From NCBI GenBank assembly GCA_012270665.1, contig JAAXHY010000453.1, positions 1-12,343 of the forward strand: 12,343 nt of DNA, written 5' to 3'. The notes under the pieces are model-generated. The model had not been told where the DNA came from. It saw nothing but the letters and a program-made list of their open reading frames with translations, and did not search any database. This document shows, piece by piece, positions 6,497 to 12,343 of this stretch. The translations under genes were made by a program, and so were the position numbers. The stretch's first letter is position 1; each line of letters begins with the position of its first letter. This stretch comes from Dehalococcoidia bacterium (GTDB lineage Bacteria; Chloroflexota; Dehalococcoidia; SAR202; UBA11138).

Positions 6497-8974
6497 CTAA
6501 TCTTCCCGACGTTCAGGGTCGGGGGCTTCCTCCACGCCCCTGGCGTCTTCTGTATCGGATTCGGACTCGCTCCTTGGCCTTGACGCGCTGCGCGCTCTTC
6601 TGCTCATCTCCTCCAGACGCCGCTCTACGAGGAAATGTATCGTGCCTTCGGGATACTTCCCGTCCTCACCCTTCTCGCCGGCCTCTATTCCCATAAGCGC
6701 CTCGATGCCTTCGTCTATCTTGGAAACCGCATAGATATGAAACGATCCGTCGCGGACCGCCTCGACAACCTCAGGTCTCAGCATCAGATTGCGGATGTTG
6801 TCCCTGGGGATGATCACACCCTGTTCGCCGGTAAGACCCTTGGCCTTGCACACATCGAAGAAGCCTTCTATCTTGTGAGTCGCTCCTCCGATGGACTGGA
6901 CTTCTCCTGTCTGGTTCACCGAACCCGTAACCGCGATGCCCTGCCTTATCGGAACTTCCGAGAGCGCTGATAGCAGAGCGTATAGTTCGGTCGAAGACGC
7001 GCTGTCTCCGTCAACGTTTCCGTATGTCTGCTCGAACGTCACGCTGGCCGACATGGACAACGGCCTCCGCTCACCGTACTTGCCATTCAGATAACCCCTG
7101 AGAATCATGAATCCCTTGTTGTGGATGCGCCCGCTCATACGGGTATCGCGTTCCACGTTCACCACTTGACCCCGGCCCACCGACACCCTGGCCGTTATCC
7201 TGCTCGGCCTGCCGAAGTTGTGGTCCCCCCTGAAGTACACCGCAAGCCCGTTCACCTGTCCTGTGACGCAGCCCTCAGTGGATATGTGAACTGCATCCCT
7301 TTCGATGGACTCTAGGATACGGTCCTCGACCATGCTCGCGCGGTACTTGCGTTCATCTATGGCTTTTGTTACGTGCTCGGATGTTACGCTGGCGCATTTC
7401 GACTTGCCCGCCCAGTAGTCGGCCTCGCTCATGATGTCCGATATGCCCATGAAGCGGGTCGTTAGCTTTTCCTGGTCCTGTGTCAGGCGGCTCGAGTAAT
7501 CCACTATGGCCGCCACCGCGGTCTTGTCGAAGGGACGCAGACTCTTCTCCGAAACCTGGCCCGAAACGAAGGCCGCGTACTTCCCCACGTTCTCCGCTGT
7601 CCGATCCATTACCGTGTCGAACTCAGCCGTTACCTTGAAGTATCGCCTGAAGTCCGGGTCCGCGCTTCGCAGTAGCCGGAGAACCGGCGGACTTCCCACC
7701 AGGACGATCTTGGCGCTCAGTGGAATTGGTTGCGGGCGCATCGAGGAAGTGGGAAATGCTGAGTTCTGCTCGCCGATGTTCTCGATATGGATCTCTCCGC
7801 TTCGCAGCGTACGTTTCAGCGTATCCCATGACAGTGGGTTGGCCAGCAGGTCATTCGCCTGAAGAACAAGATATCCGCCGTTGGCTTGATGAATGGCGCC
7901 CGATTTGATCATCATATGGTCGGTGGCCATCGCTCCCATGTGGGCGCGATAGTCAATGCGTCCGAACAGGTTGTAGTACGTTGGATTGTGTTCGAACACT
8001 ATGGGAGCGCCGTCGCACAGTGTATTATCTACTATGTCGTTGACCCGATAGCGCGTAAAGAAGACATCCCCCGGGTTATCGCCTCTGTCTGACTTCTGTT
8101 GGGAGTCCCCGCCTCCCGCGGGCTTGAATGCTTGGATGTTGGACACCATGTCCGCTTCCACTTCGTCCAGATAGTCCACCAGTTCCCGATACCCGGCGTA
8201 TTTGGCCTGAAGCTCATCTACGATGGGTTTTAGTGTGAACCGGACAAGCTCGACGTCAACGTCCCGACTGCGTTCGGCGGCCTCCTTATTCAATCTGCGA
8301 AACTCCGGCGCGGCTTGCCTTATCATGTTCTGAAGAGTGTCCGCCCTCGATTGAAGTTCGTCCTGCGCTTCCCCGGGAAGCTGATCGAACTCCTCCTGGG
8401 TCAGCGGCCTGCCCTCCGGGTGCATCGGTACGGGATTTATGCCGACTTGCGTGAACGAGATAGTGAATCCTCGCGCCTGCGCCTCTCCCTCCATTCTCTG
8501 CCTGATTGAGTGTCGCTCCCTCTGAATTTCCTCCATCACCTGTTGGATATGATTCGAGTAATCATCGCTTTCGAACGCGGCGGGAATTTCGGTCCGACAC
8601 GTCTCGATGAGCTCGTTCATGTCACGCGCGAAAACTCGCATCTCACCGCATGGCAGGACGACCGGCGCAGGCTGGGTTGTGTCCTGGAAATTGTAGAGAT
8701 AGCCCCAGTCCGGCGGGTTGGGTCTGTCTCCCGCTATACGCTCCAGATGTCCCTGGAGCGCCGCGTTCCTGCCAGACCCAGGATCCCCCGACACAAAGAT
8801 ATTGAACCCGTCGGCGTCGATCCCCAGTCCCAGTTCCAGGGCGCTCATAGCCCTGTCTTGAGCAATCGTGCCTTGTAGCGGTCTTACGTCAGAGGTCGTC
8901 TCGAATCCCAGGCTGTCAGGATCGCAAACGCGCGTCAGACTCTCTATGGGAACTTTCAGTCGTTCGACGGACAT
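6497..8974 (-). CDS. Lon-like ATP-dependent protease (LonB / AAA_32 type)
   Basis: This 825-residue protein joins an N-terminal AAA-like domain to a C-terminal Lon serine protease domain. The P-loop region is GFNIFVSGDPGSGRN (56-70). A helical insertion at about 115-300 contains a Gly/Gln-rich linker (286-302). The conserved GGYLVLQANDLL is at 366-377 and DPDFRRYFKV at 439-448. The protease dyad is S658 in DGDSAS and K701 in GGATHKIEG; the 43-residue spacing equals that of S679 and K722 in E. coli Lon. The last ~40 residues are Arg/Ser/Glu-rich and look disordered. No membrane segment is seen, so it is probably soluble. ATG at 8974 follows GGGGTGA. The P-loop ends in R-N instead of K-T/S, so ATP hydrolysis may be altered. 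Its substrates are unknown. Confidence 0.92.
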   Translation of the reverse strand: MSVERLKVPIESLTRVCDPDSLGFETTSDVRPLQGTIAQDRAMSALELGLGIDADGFNIFVSGDPGSGRNAALQGHLERIAGDRPNPPDWGYLYNFQDTTQPAPVVLPCGEMRVFARDMNELIETCRTEIPAAFESDDYSNHIQQVMEEIQRERHSIRQRMEGEAQARGFTISFTQVGINPVPMHPEGRPLTQEEFDQLPGEAQDELQSRADTLQNMIRQAAPEFRRLNKEAAERSRDVDVELVRFTLKPIVDELQAKYAGYRELVDYLDEVEADMVSNIQAFKPAGGGDSQQKSDRGDNPGDVFFTRYRVNDIVDNTLCDGAPIVFEHNPTYYNLFGRIDYRAHMGAMATDHMMIKSGAIHQANGGYLVLQANDLLANPLSWDTLKRTLRSGEIHIENIGEQNSAFPTSSMRPQPIPLSAKIVLVGSPPVLRLLRSADPDFRRYFKVTAEFDTVMDRTAENVGKYAAFVSGQVSEKSLRPFDKTAVAAIVDYSSRLTQDQEKLTTRFMGISDIMSEADYWAGKSKCASVTSEHVTKAIDERKYRASMVEDRILESIERDAVHISTEGCVTGQVNGLAVYFRGDHNFGRPSRITARVSVGRGQVVNVERDTRMSGRIHNKGFMILRGYLNGKYGERRPLSMSASVTFEQTYGNVDGDSASSTELYALLSALSEVPIRQGIAVTGSVNQTGEVQSIGGATHKIEGFFDVCKAKGLTGEQGVIIPRDNIRNLMLRPEVVEAVRDGSFHIYAVSKIDEGIEALMGIEAGEKGEDGKYPEGTIHFLVERRLEEMSRRARSASRPRSESESDTEDARGVEEAPDPERRED

Positions 8975-8997
8975 GGTTTCACCCCAATTGGTTCAAG

Positions 8998-9003
8998 TAT
9001 AAT
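8998..9003 (+). promoter_or_regulatory. Candidate -10 box of the PaREP1-like gene
   Basis: A perfect TATAAT sits 33 bases before the ATG at 9037, in the 62-base gap between divergent genes. No good -35 box is found at 16 to 18 bases. The opposite strand reads TATACT over nearly the same bases, so the -10 regions of the two divergent promoters may overlap. Confidence 0.45.
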
Positions 9004-9023
9004 CCAAAAAGGAAGCCGACGCC

Positions 9024-9029
9024 GGGGAG
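9024..9029 (+). promoter_or_regulatory. Ribosome binding site of the PaREP1-like gene
   Basis: GGGGAG is seven bases before the ATG at 9037, which supports this small gene as real. Confidence 0.65.
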
Positions 9030-9036
9030 TAGTGAA

Positions 9037-9435
9037 ATGGGACGTTATCTGGAAGACGCTTGGGCATTGTACGGCCACGCAGTCGGAGAGCTTCAGGATT
9101 GGCGCAGAACCGGAGACGCGCTTCTTCTGCGGGATGCCGCCGAGAAGGCATGGGGCGCGGTGACGCAGGGAGCGAATGACCTGTTGGAGTCGCAGGGCCG
9201 TGTCGTGCCTGAAGGAACGAACGCCAGACGGGACGCGATCCGCGCGGTGGAGAGGGAAAACAGGCATATCCGCACACTCAGGCTCAGTTCTCGATTCGGC
9301 GATGCCAAGCTCATCCTTCACCAGGACTGCTTCTACGATGGCCAATGCCCCCACGAGCTGATCGAGGAATTCGTGACTGAAGATGTGCGCGAGTACCTGG
9401 GAGACATATCGGGCGTCGCCAACGGAACGGGTTAG
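9037..9435 (+). CDS. PaREP1-like / HEPN-like helical protein
   Basis: This 132-residue soluble protein appears all-helical. The segment LLLRDAAEKAWGAVTQGANDLL (in part, 29-50) matches the A-x-E-K-x-W-G-A pattern of PaREP1-type HEPN-like domains. DAKLILHQDCFYDG (89-102) resembles the A-x-x-L-H-x-N-F-Y-E pattern near the end of that domain. The R-x4-6-H catalytic motif of ribonuclease HEPN proteins is not seen; the nearest pairs are R73/H77 and R86/H95, with wrong spacing. A catalytic toxin is therefore unlikely, and no nucleotidyltransferase antitoxin partner is adjacent. The gene is divergent from the Lon-like protease and has its own TATAAT and ribosome binding site. Its function is unknown. 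The family assignment rests on pattern recall and is moderate. Confidence 0.65.
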   Translation: MGRYLEDAWALYGHAVGELQDWRRTGDALLLRDAAEKAWGAVTQGANDLLESQGRVVPEGTNARRDAIRAVERENRHIRTLRLSSRFGDAKLILHQDCFYDGQCPHELIEEFVTEDVREYLGDISGVANGTG

Positions 9436-9466
9436 GTCGCGGGTTCAGTCCCCGCCTCGGAGACCT
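9434..9466 (+). other. Two-tier hairpin resembling a tRNA 3' end
   Basis: GCGGG (9439-9443), loop TTCAGTC (9444-9450) and CCCGC (9451-9455) have the 5-7-5 geometry and TTC start of a tRNA T-arm. AGGTC before it resembles a variable loop, and seven bases plus ACC follow. The loop has G where a conserved A (position 58) is expected, the end reads ACCT, and no matching 5' acceptor, D-arm or anticodon arm is found upstream. AGGTC also pairs with GACCT (9462-9466) outside the inner stem, followed by two more Ts. It begins within the stop codon of the PaREP1-like gene, so it may instead be that gene's terminator. Confidence 0.4.
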
Positions 9467-9480
9467 TTGCATAACCTCTG

Positions 9481-9510
9481 TTGACACTCCGAAAATGCTT
9501 TCGCTATCAT
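9481..9510 (+). promoter_or_regulatory. Promoter of groES-groEL
   Basis: TTGACA (9481-9486) is a perfect -35 box. TATCAT (9505-9510), with 18 bases between, matches the -10 consensus at five of six positions. The predicted transcript start falls inside the CIRCE-type repeat just downstream, the classical arrangement for HrcA repression. Confidence 0.85.
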
Positions 9511-9515
9511 CTCAA

Positions 9516-9542
9516 TTAGCAGTCTGTTTGCAAGACTGCTAA
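9516..9542 (+). promoter_or_regulatory. CIRCE-type HrcA operator (variant)
   Basis: TTAGCAGTC (9516-9524) and GACTGCTAA (9534-9542) are perfect 9-base inverted arms around a 9-base spacer. The consensus CIRCE arms are TTAGCACTC and GAGTGCTAA with the same spacer length. One position differs in each arm (C to G, G to C), and the change is symmetric. The position over the predicted transcript start of groES strongly suggests control by an HrcA repressor, whose gene is not in this window. Confidence 0.88.
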
Positions 9543-9578
9543 CCATCAATTTCAGGTAGTCAACACACCCTAAAAACG

Positions 9579-9586
9579 AGGAGGTT
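9579..9586 (+). promoter_or_regulatory. Ribosome binding site of groES
   Basis: GAGGAGGT precedes the ATG at 9596 by nine bases. Confidence 0.75.
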
Positions 9587-9595
9587 CTAGTAAGA

Positions 9596-9904
9596 ATGGC
9601 GACTGAAACGAAAGTCATGTTCAAGCCCCTGGGCAACCGCGTCGTTGTCGAGCCCCAGGAGGGCGAAGAGCAGATGAGCGCGGGTGGGATATACATACCC
9701 GATACTGCCAAAGAGAAGCCCCAGGAAGGCGTCGTCGTGGCCGTTGGCCCGGGTCGCCTGTCCGACGACGGCAGCGCCCGTATCCCCATGGAAGTCGCGG
9801 TCGGCGACGTGGTCATCTACTCTAAGTACGCCGGCACCGAATACAAAGACGGCGATGTCGAGTACCTCGTCCTACGAGAAGACGACATCCTGTTCAAGAA
9901 GTAA
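9596..9904 (+). CDS. groES: Co-chaperonin GroES
   Basis: GroES is the heptameric lid that closes the GroEL cavity during ATP-driven protein folding in the cytosol. At 102 residues it is slightly longer than usual, owing to a short N-terminal extension. [12 protein letters not shown] (9-20) is the conserved first strand. The mobile loop that contacts GroEL spans about 21-35 and ends in GGIYIPD (30-36). VVAVGPG (47-53) leads into the roof loop, and [16 protein letters not shown] (69-84) is the late signature. First gene of the groES-groEL operon, with groEL 54 bases downstream, transcribed from the CIRCE-controlled promoter. Confidence 0.97.
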   Translation: MATETKVMFKPLGNRVVVEPQEGEEQMSAGGIYIPDTAKEKPQEGVVVAVGPGRLSDDGSARIPMEVAVGDVVIYSKYAGTEYKDGDVEYLVLREDDILFKK

Positions 9905-9958
9905 TCGAGTCACACCCATTTCTCAAAACCAAGTTTAAGAAGGAGGACTGAACCCGAA

Positions 9959-11572
9959 ATGCCAGCAAAACAGCTTCAGTTCAGTGAGGAAGCAAGGGCC
10001 GCGATGAAGCGCGGCATAGACGTTATGGCCGACACCGTTGGCGTAACGCTTGGCCCACGCGGCCGCAACGTCGTATTGGACAAGAAGTTCGGCCCGCCCC
10101 AGGTATGCTCCGACGGCGTGACCATCGCCAAGGAAATCGAACTCGAAGACCCCTTCGAGAATATGGGCGCCCAGCTTCTCAAGGAAGCCGCCAGCAAGAC
10201 TAACGATGTAGCCGGCGACGGCACCACCACAGCCACAGTGCTTGCTCAGGCCATCATCCACGAAGGTTTCAAGAACATCGCCGCCGGCGCCAACCCCATG
10301 GCCCTGAAGCGCGGCATCGAGAGAGGCGTTGTCGCCATGCGGGACGCCGTCGAAGATATGTCCACACCCGTCGAGGGCCGGATGCAGATCGCGCAGGTCG
10401 CCTCTCTGTCCGCCCACGACGACGAAATGGGCGAACTCATCGCCGACGTCATGGAAAAGGTCGGCAAGGACGGCGTGATAACCGTCGAGGAGTCCAAGGG
10501 TCTTTCCTACGAGCAGGAGTTCGTGGAAGGTATGCAGATAGACCGCGGCTACATCTCCCCTTACTTCATCACCGACCAGGACCGCATGGAAGCCTCCATA
10601 GACGATCCCTACATCCTCATCACCGACAAGAAGATCTCCGCCGTTTCCGACGTGCTGCCCGCCCTCGAGAAGATTCTCCAGGTCGGCAAGAACGTCGTGA
10701 TCGTCGCTGAGGACATCGAGGGCGAGGCCCTGGCCACCCTGGTTGTCAACAAGCTGCGTGGCACGCTGAACTGCGTCGCCATCAAGGCGCCCGGCTTCGG
10801 CGACCGCCGTACGGCGATGCTCGAAGACATGGCCATACTGACTGGCGGCCAGGTCATCAGCGAAGAGGTAGGACGCAAGCTGGACTCGGTCTCGGTCGAG
10901 GACCTTGGCCGCGCCCGCCGCATCGTCGCTTCCAAGGAAGAGACCACTTTCGTGGACGGCTCCGGCACCGAGGACAACATCCAGGGCCGCATCAACCAGA
11001 TCAAGGCCCAGGTTGACGAGACCACATCCGACTTCGACCGAGAGAAGCTCCAGGAGCGACTGGCCAAGCTCTCCGGCGGTGTCGCCATCATCAAGGTTGG
11101 CGCAGCCACCGAGGTCGAACTCAAGGAGAAGAAGAACCGTGTCGAGGACGCGCTGTCGGCCACCCGCGCCGCCGTCGAGGAAGGCATCGTTCCCGGTGGT
11201 GGACTGGCCGTTCTCCGCGCCAGCGCCGCGCTCGAGGGTCTGGGCCTGGCCGGCGACGAGGCTACCGGCGCCGCCATCCTCCAGGAAGCTCTGCAGCGTC
11301 CCATCAAGCTCATCTCCGAGAACACCGGCGTCTCCGGCGAGGTAATCCTCTCCGAGAGCCTCAAGAGCGAAGGCGACTGGGGCTACGACGCAGAGGTTGG
11401 CGAGTTCTGCCACCTGCTCGAGAAGGGCATCATGGACCCGGCCAAGGTCACCCGCGCCGCGATTGAGAACGCTTCCTCCGTCGCTGCCATGGTGCTGACC
11501 ACCGAGTCCCTCATAACCGACGTGCCGGTCCCCGAGCCTGCGGCCCCCGCAATGCCGCCGATGGACTACTAG
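9959..11572 (+). CDS. groEL: Chaperonin GroEL
   Basis: GroEL is the ATP-dependent tetradecameric folding chamber that works with GroES. The 537-residue protein is near full family length. [17 protein letters not shown] (32-48) and [13 protein letters not shown] (85-97) form the nucleotide site, with D87 in place. D397 in the KNRVEDAL segment corresponds to the catalytic aspartate D398 of E. coli, and the signature [11 protein letters not shown] (around 382-392) precedes it. [13 protein letters not shown] follows, the last ATP-contacting segment. The C-terminal tail ends in [13 protein letters not shown] rather than a Gly-Gly-Met repeat. ATG at 9959 follows AAGGAGGA about ten bases upstream. 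Confidence 0.98.
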   Translation: MPAKQLQFSEEARAAMKRGIDVMADTVGVTLGPRGRNVVLDKKFGPPQVCSDGVTIAKEIELEDPFENMGAQLLKEAASKTNDVAGDGTTTATVLAQAIIHEGFKNIAAGANPMALKRGIERGVVAMRDAVEDMSTPVEGRMQIAQVASLSAHDDEMGELIADVMEKVGKDGVITVEESKGLSYEQEFVEGMQIDRGYISPYFITDQDRMEASIDDPYILITDKKISAVSDVLPALEKILQVGKNVVIVAEDIEGEALATLVVNKLRGTLNCVAIKAPGFGDRRTAMLEDMAILTGGQVISEEVGRKLDSVSVEDLGRARRIVASKEETTFVDGSGTEDNIQGRINQIKAQVDETTSDFDREKLQERLAKLSGGVAIIKVGAATEVELKEKKNRVEDALSATRAAVEEGIVPGGGLAVLRASAALEGLGLAGDEATGAAILQEALQRPIKLISENTGVSGEVILSESLKSEGDWGYDAEVGEFCHLLEKGIMDPAKVTRAAIENASSVAAMVLTTESLITDVPVPEPAAPAMPPMDY

Positions 11573-11606
11573 ACCGCGCCATTCTGACCGAATAACCTAA
11601 GTCGAG

Positions 11607-11640
11607 GGGCTGATCCAACCGGGTCAGCCCTTCGCTATTT
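11607..11640 (+). terminator. Terminator of groES-groEL
   Basis: GGGCTGATCC (11607-11616) pairs with GGGTCAGCCC (11621-11630), with one G-T pair, around an AACC loop. The downstream TTCGCTATTT is only moderately T-rich. It lies 34 bases after the groEL stop. Confidence 0.7.
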
Positions 11641-11681
11641 CCGGCAAAGATTCGCCAACCGCCAACTGACGACTAATCGCA

Positions 11682-11710
11682 TTGCCGACACGCGCCCATA
11701 CTGTTAAGCT
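11682..11710 (+). promoter_or_regulatory. Weak candidate promoter of the XdhC-family gene
   Basis: TTGCCG (11682-11687) and TAAGCT (11705-11710) are spaced by 17 bases, between the groEL terminator and the next gene. The -10 match is poor; alternatives such as TAATGT nearby cannot be excluded. Confidence 0.25.
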
Positions 11711-11762
11711 AATGTAGGACTCCAGCACAGGTGTCATCCTTACACGGAGGCGGGACCAAGAT

Positions 11763-12343
11763 ATGCAAGACGTATTCCACGAAGCCGTTAACTTGCTTGA
11801 GAACGAAGAACAGTTGGTTATGGCGACTGTCATCCGCACCAAGGGTTCTACTCCGCAGAAGCCCGGCGCTAAGTTGCTCGTTAGGAGCGACGGCACCGGC
11901 GTTGGAACCCTCGGCGGCGGCTGCGTAGAAGGCGATATCTGGTACGCCGCTAGTCAGCTCATGCGCCGTGGCGGAGATTCCCAGTACCGCGAGTACGAAC
12001 TGAACGAGGACCTCGCCGCCCAGGACGGTCTGGTGTGCGGCGGTACGATGTTCTTCCTCATAGACCCCGTGTACCGCCCTGACCAGTATCTCGACTACGC
12101 CAAAGAAATAGACGCCGCTTACGAAGGCGGCCCGTCCGTGGCTCTCGCGAGCCTGATAAAGTCCGCCCCCGGCAAAAATCTGCCGATAGGCGCAAAGCTG
12201 TTCATCCGCGAGGACGGCTCCACCGAAGGCTCCCTCGGCGACCCTGATCTGGACCGCGACGCAATCAAGCGCGCCCATGGCCTCATGGCTATGGGCAGGA
12301 ATGAGTACGCCATCGCCGAAGACGGCGCTGAATACTTCATCGA
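11763..12343 (+). CDS. XdhC/CoxI family protein (partial, runs off window end)
   Basis: XdhC/CoxI proteins help mature molybdenum hydroxylases such as xanthine or carbon monoxide dehydrogenases; XdhC binds the molybdenum cofactor and promotes its sulfuration and insertion. The 193 residues present show the family's N-terminal core: KGSTPQKPGAKLLV (27-40), GTLGGGCVEGDIW (48-60) and LVCGGTMFFLIDP (90-102). The C-terminal Rossmann-type domain lies beyond the window, so membership of the full-length group is not confirmed. GGAGG at 11746-11750 is twelve bases from the ATG at 11763, a rather long spacing, but no other in-frame start is nearby. No molybdenum hydroxylase gene is in view. Confidence 0.88.
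   Translation, partial: MQDVFHEAVNLLENEEQLVMATVIRTKGSTPQKPGAKLLVRSDGTGVGTLGGGCVEGDIWYAASQLMRRGGDSQYREYELNEDLAAQDGLVCGGTMFFLIDPVYRPDQYLDYAKEIDAAYEGGPSVALASLIKSAPGKNLPIGAKLFIREDGSTEGSLGDPDLDRDAIKRAHGLMAMGRNEYAIAEDGAEYFI

Noticed and set aside
9037..9435. HEPN toxin of a toxin-antitoxin pair
   Set aside because: No R-x4-6-H motif and no antitoxin-like gene on either side.
9361..9466. Complete tRNA gene ending near 9466
   Set aside because: No 5' acceptor strand, D-arm or anticodon arm fits upstream, and the sequence there is coding.
9480..9564. GTTGAC and GTCAAC flanking the groES CIRCE
   Set aside because: Six-base arms 73 bases apart; one is the -35 box itself, so coincidence is likely.
9935..11413. 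492-codon open frame antisense to groEL
   Set aside because: Long antisense frames are a known artefact of GC-rich chaperonin genes; it is Gly/Leu/Asp-rich, has no family resemblance and no ribosome binding site.

Overview
The window reads as ordinary bacterial chromosome, moderately GC-rich, with strong GA-rich ribosome binding sites and several GTG starts. No rRNA, complete tRNA, CRISPR array, transposase or phage gene is visible. The protein style suggests an environmental bacterium, possibly Chloroflexota (SAR202/Dehalococcoidia-like). Pointers are the rsmD-coaD-coiled-coil operon, a PaREP1-like helical protein, an AAA_32-type Lon protease and a groESL operon with a CIRCE-type operator. 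This placement is an inference from gene style, not from a marker phylogeny.

Layout. Positions 1-344 are a gene-free leader with helically phased CCCAGT/CTGGGA repeats. An arsenite S-adenosylmethionine methyltransferase (arsM, +) follows at 345-1130. A short convergent intergenic region carries a degenerate REP-like palindrome and two strong hairpins. A minus-strand operon then runs rsmD (2436-2999), coaD (1961-2443) and a DivIVA/F0-b-like coiled-coil protein (1297-1905), with rsmD and coaD overlapping by 8 bases. A 336-base divergent intergenic region separates rsmD from a polyphosphate kinase 2 gene (+, 3336-4286). Convergent to it is a translationally coupled minus-strand pair: an MFS transporter (5040-6353) and a HELTH-motif putative metallopeptidase (4339-5043). 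A large Lon-like protease (minus, 6497-8974) is divergent from a small PaREP1/HEPN-like gene (+, 9037-9435), whose stop codon lies in a tRNA-T-arm-like hairpin. The groES-groEL operon (+, 9596-11572) has a clear sigma70-type promoter and a variant CIRCE operator and ends in an intrinsic-terminator-like hairpin. The window closes inside an XdhC/CoxI-family gene (+, from 11763).

How the genes relate. Much of the content concerns protein quality control and stress (GroES/GroEL, the Lon-like protease, PPK2) and housekeeping (RsmD for 16S rRNA, CoaD for coenzyme A). ArsM is an isolated detoxification gene. XdhC would serve a molybdenum hydroxylase encoded outside the window. I see no clearly new multi-gene system. 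The best candidates for a second look are the phased repeat tract before arsM, the uncharacterised HELTH protein coupled to a transporter, the PaREP1-like gene beside the Lon-like protease with its tRNA-like end, and the altered CIRCE operator.
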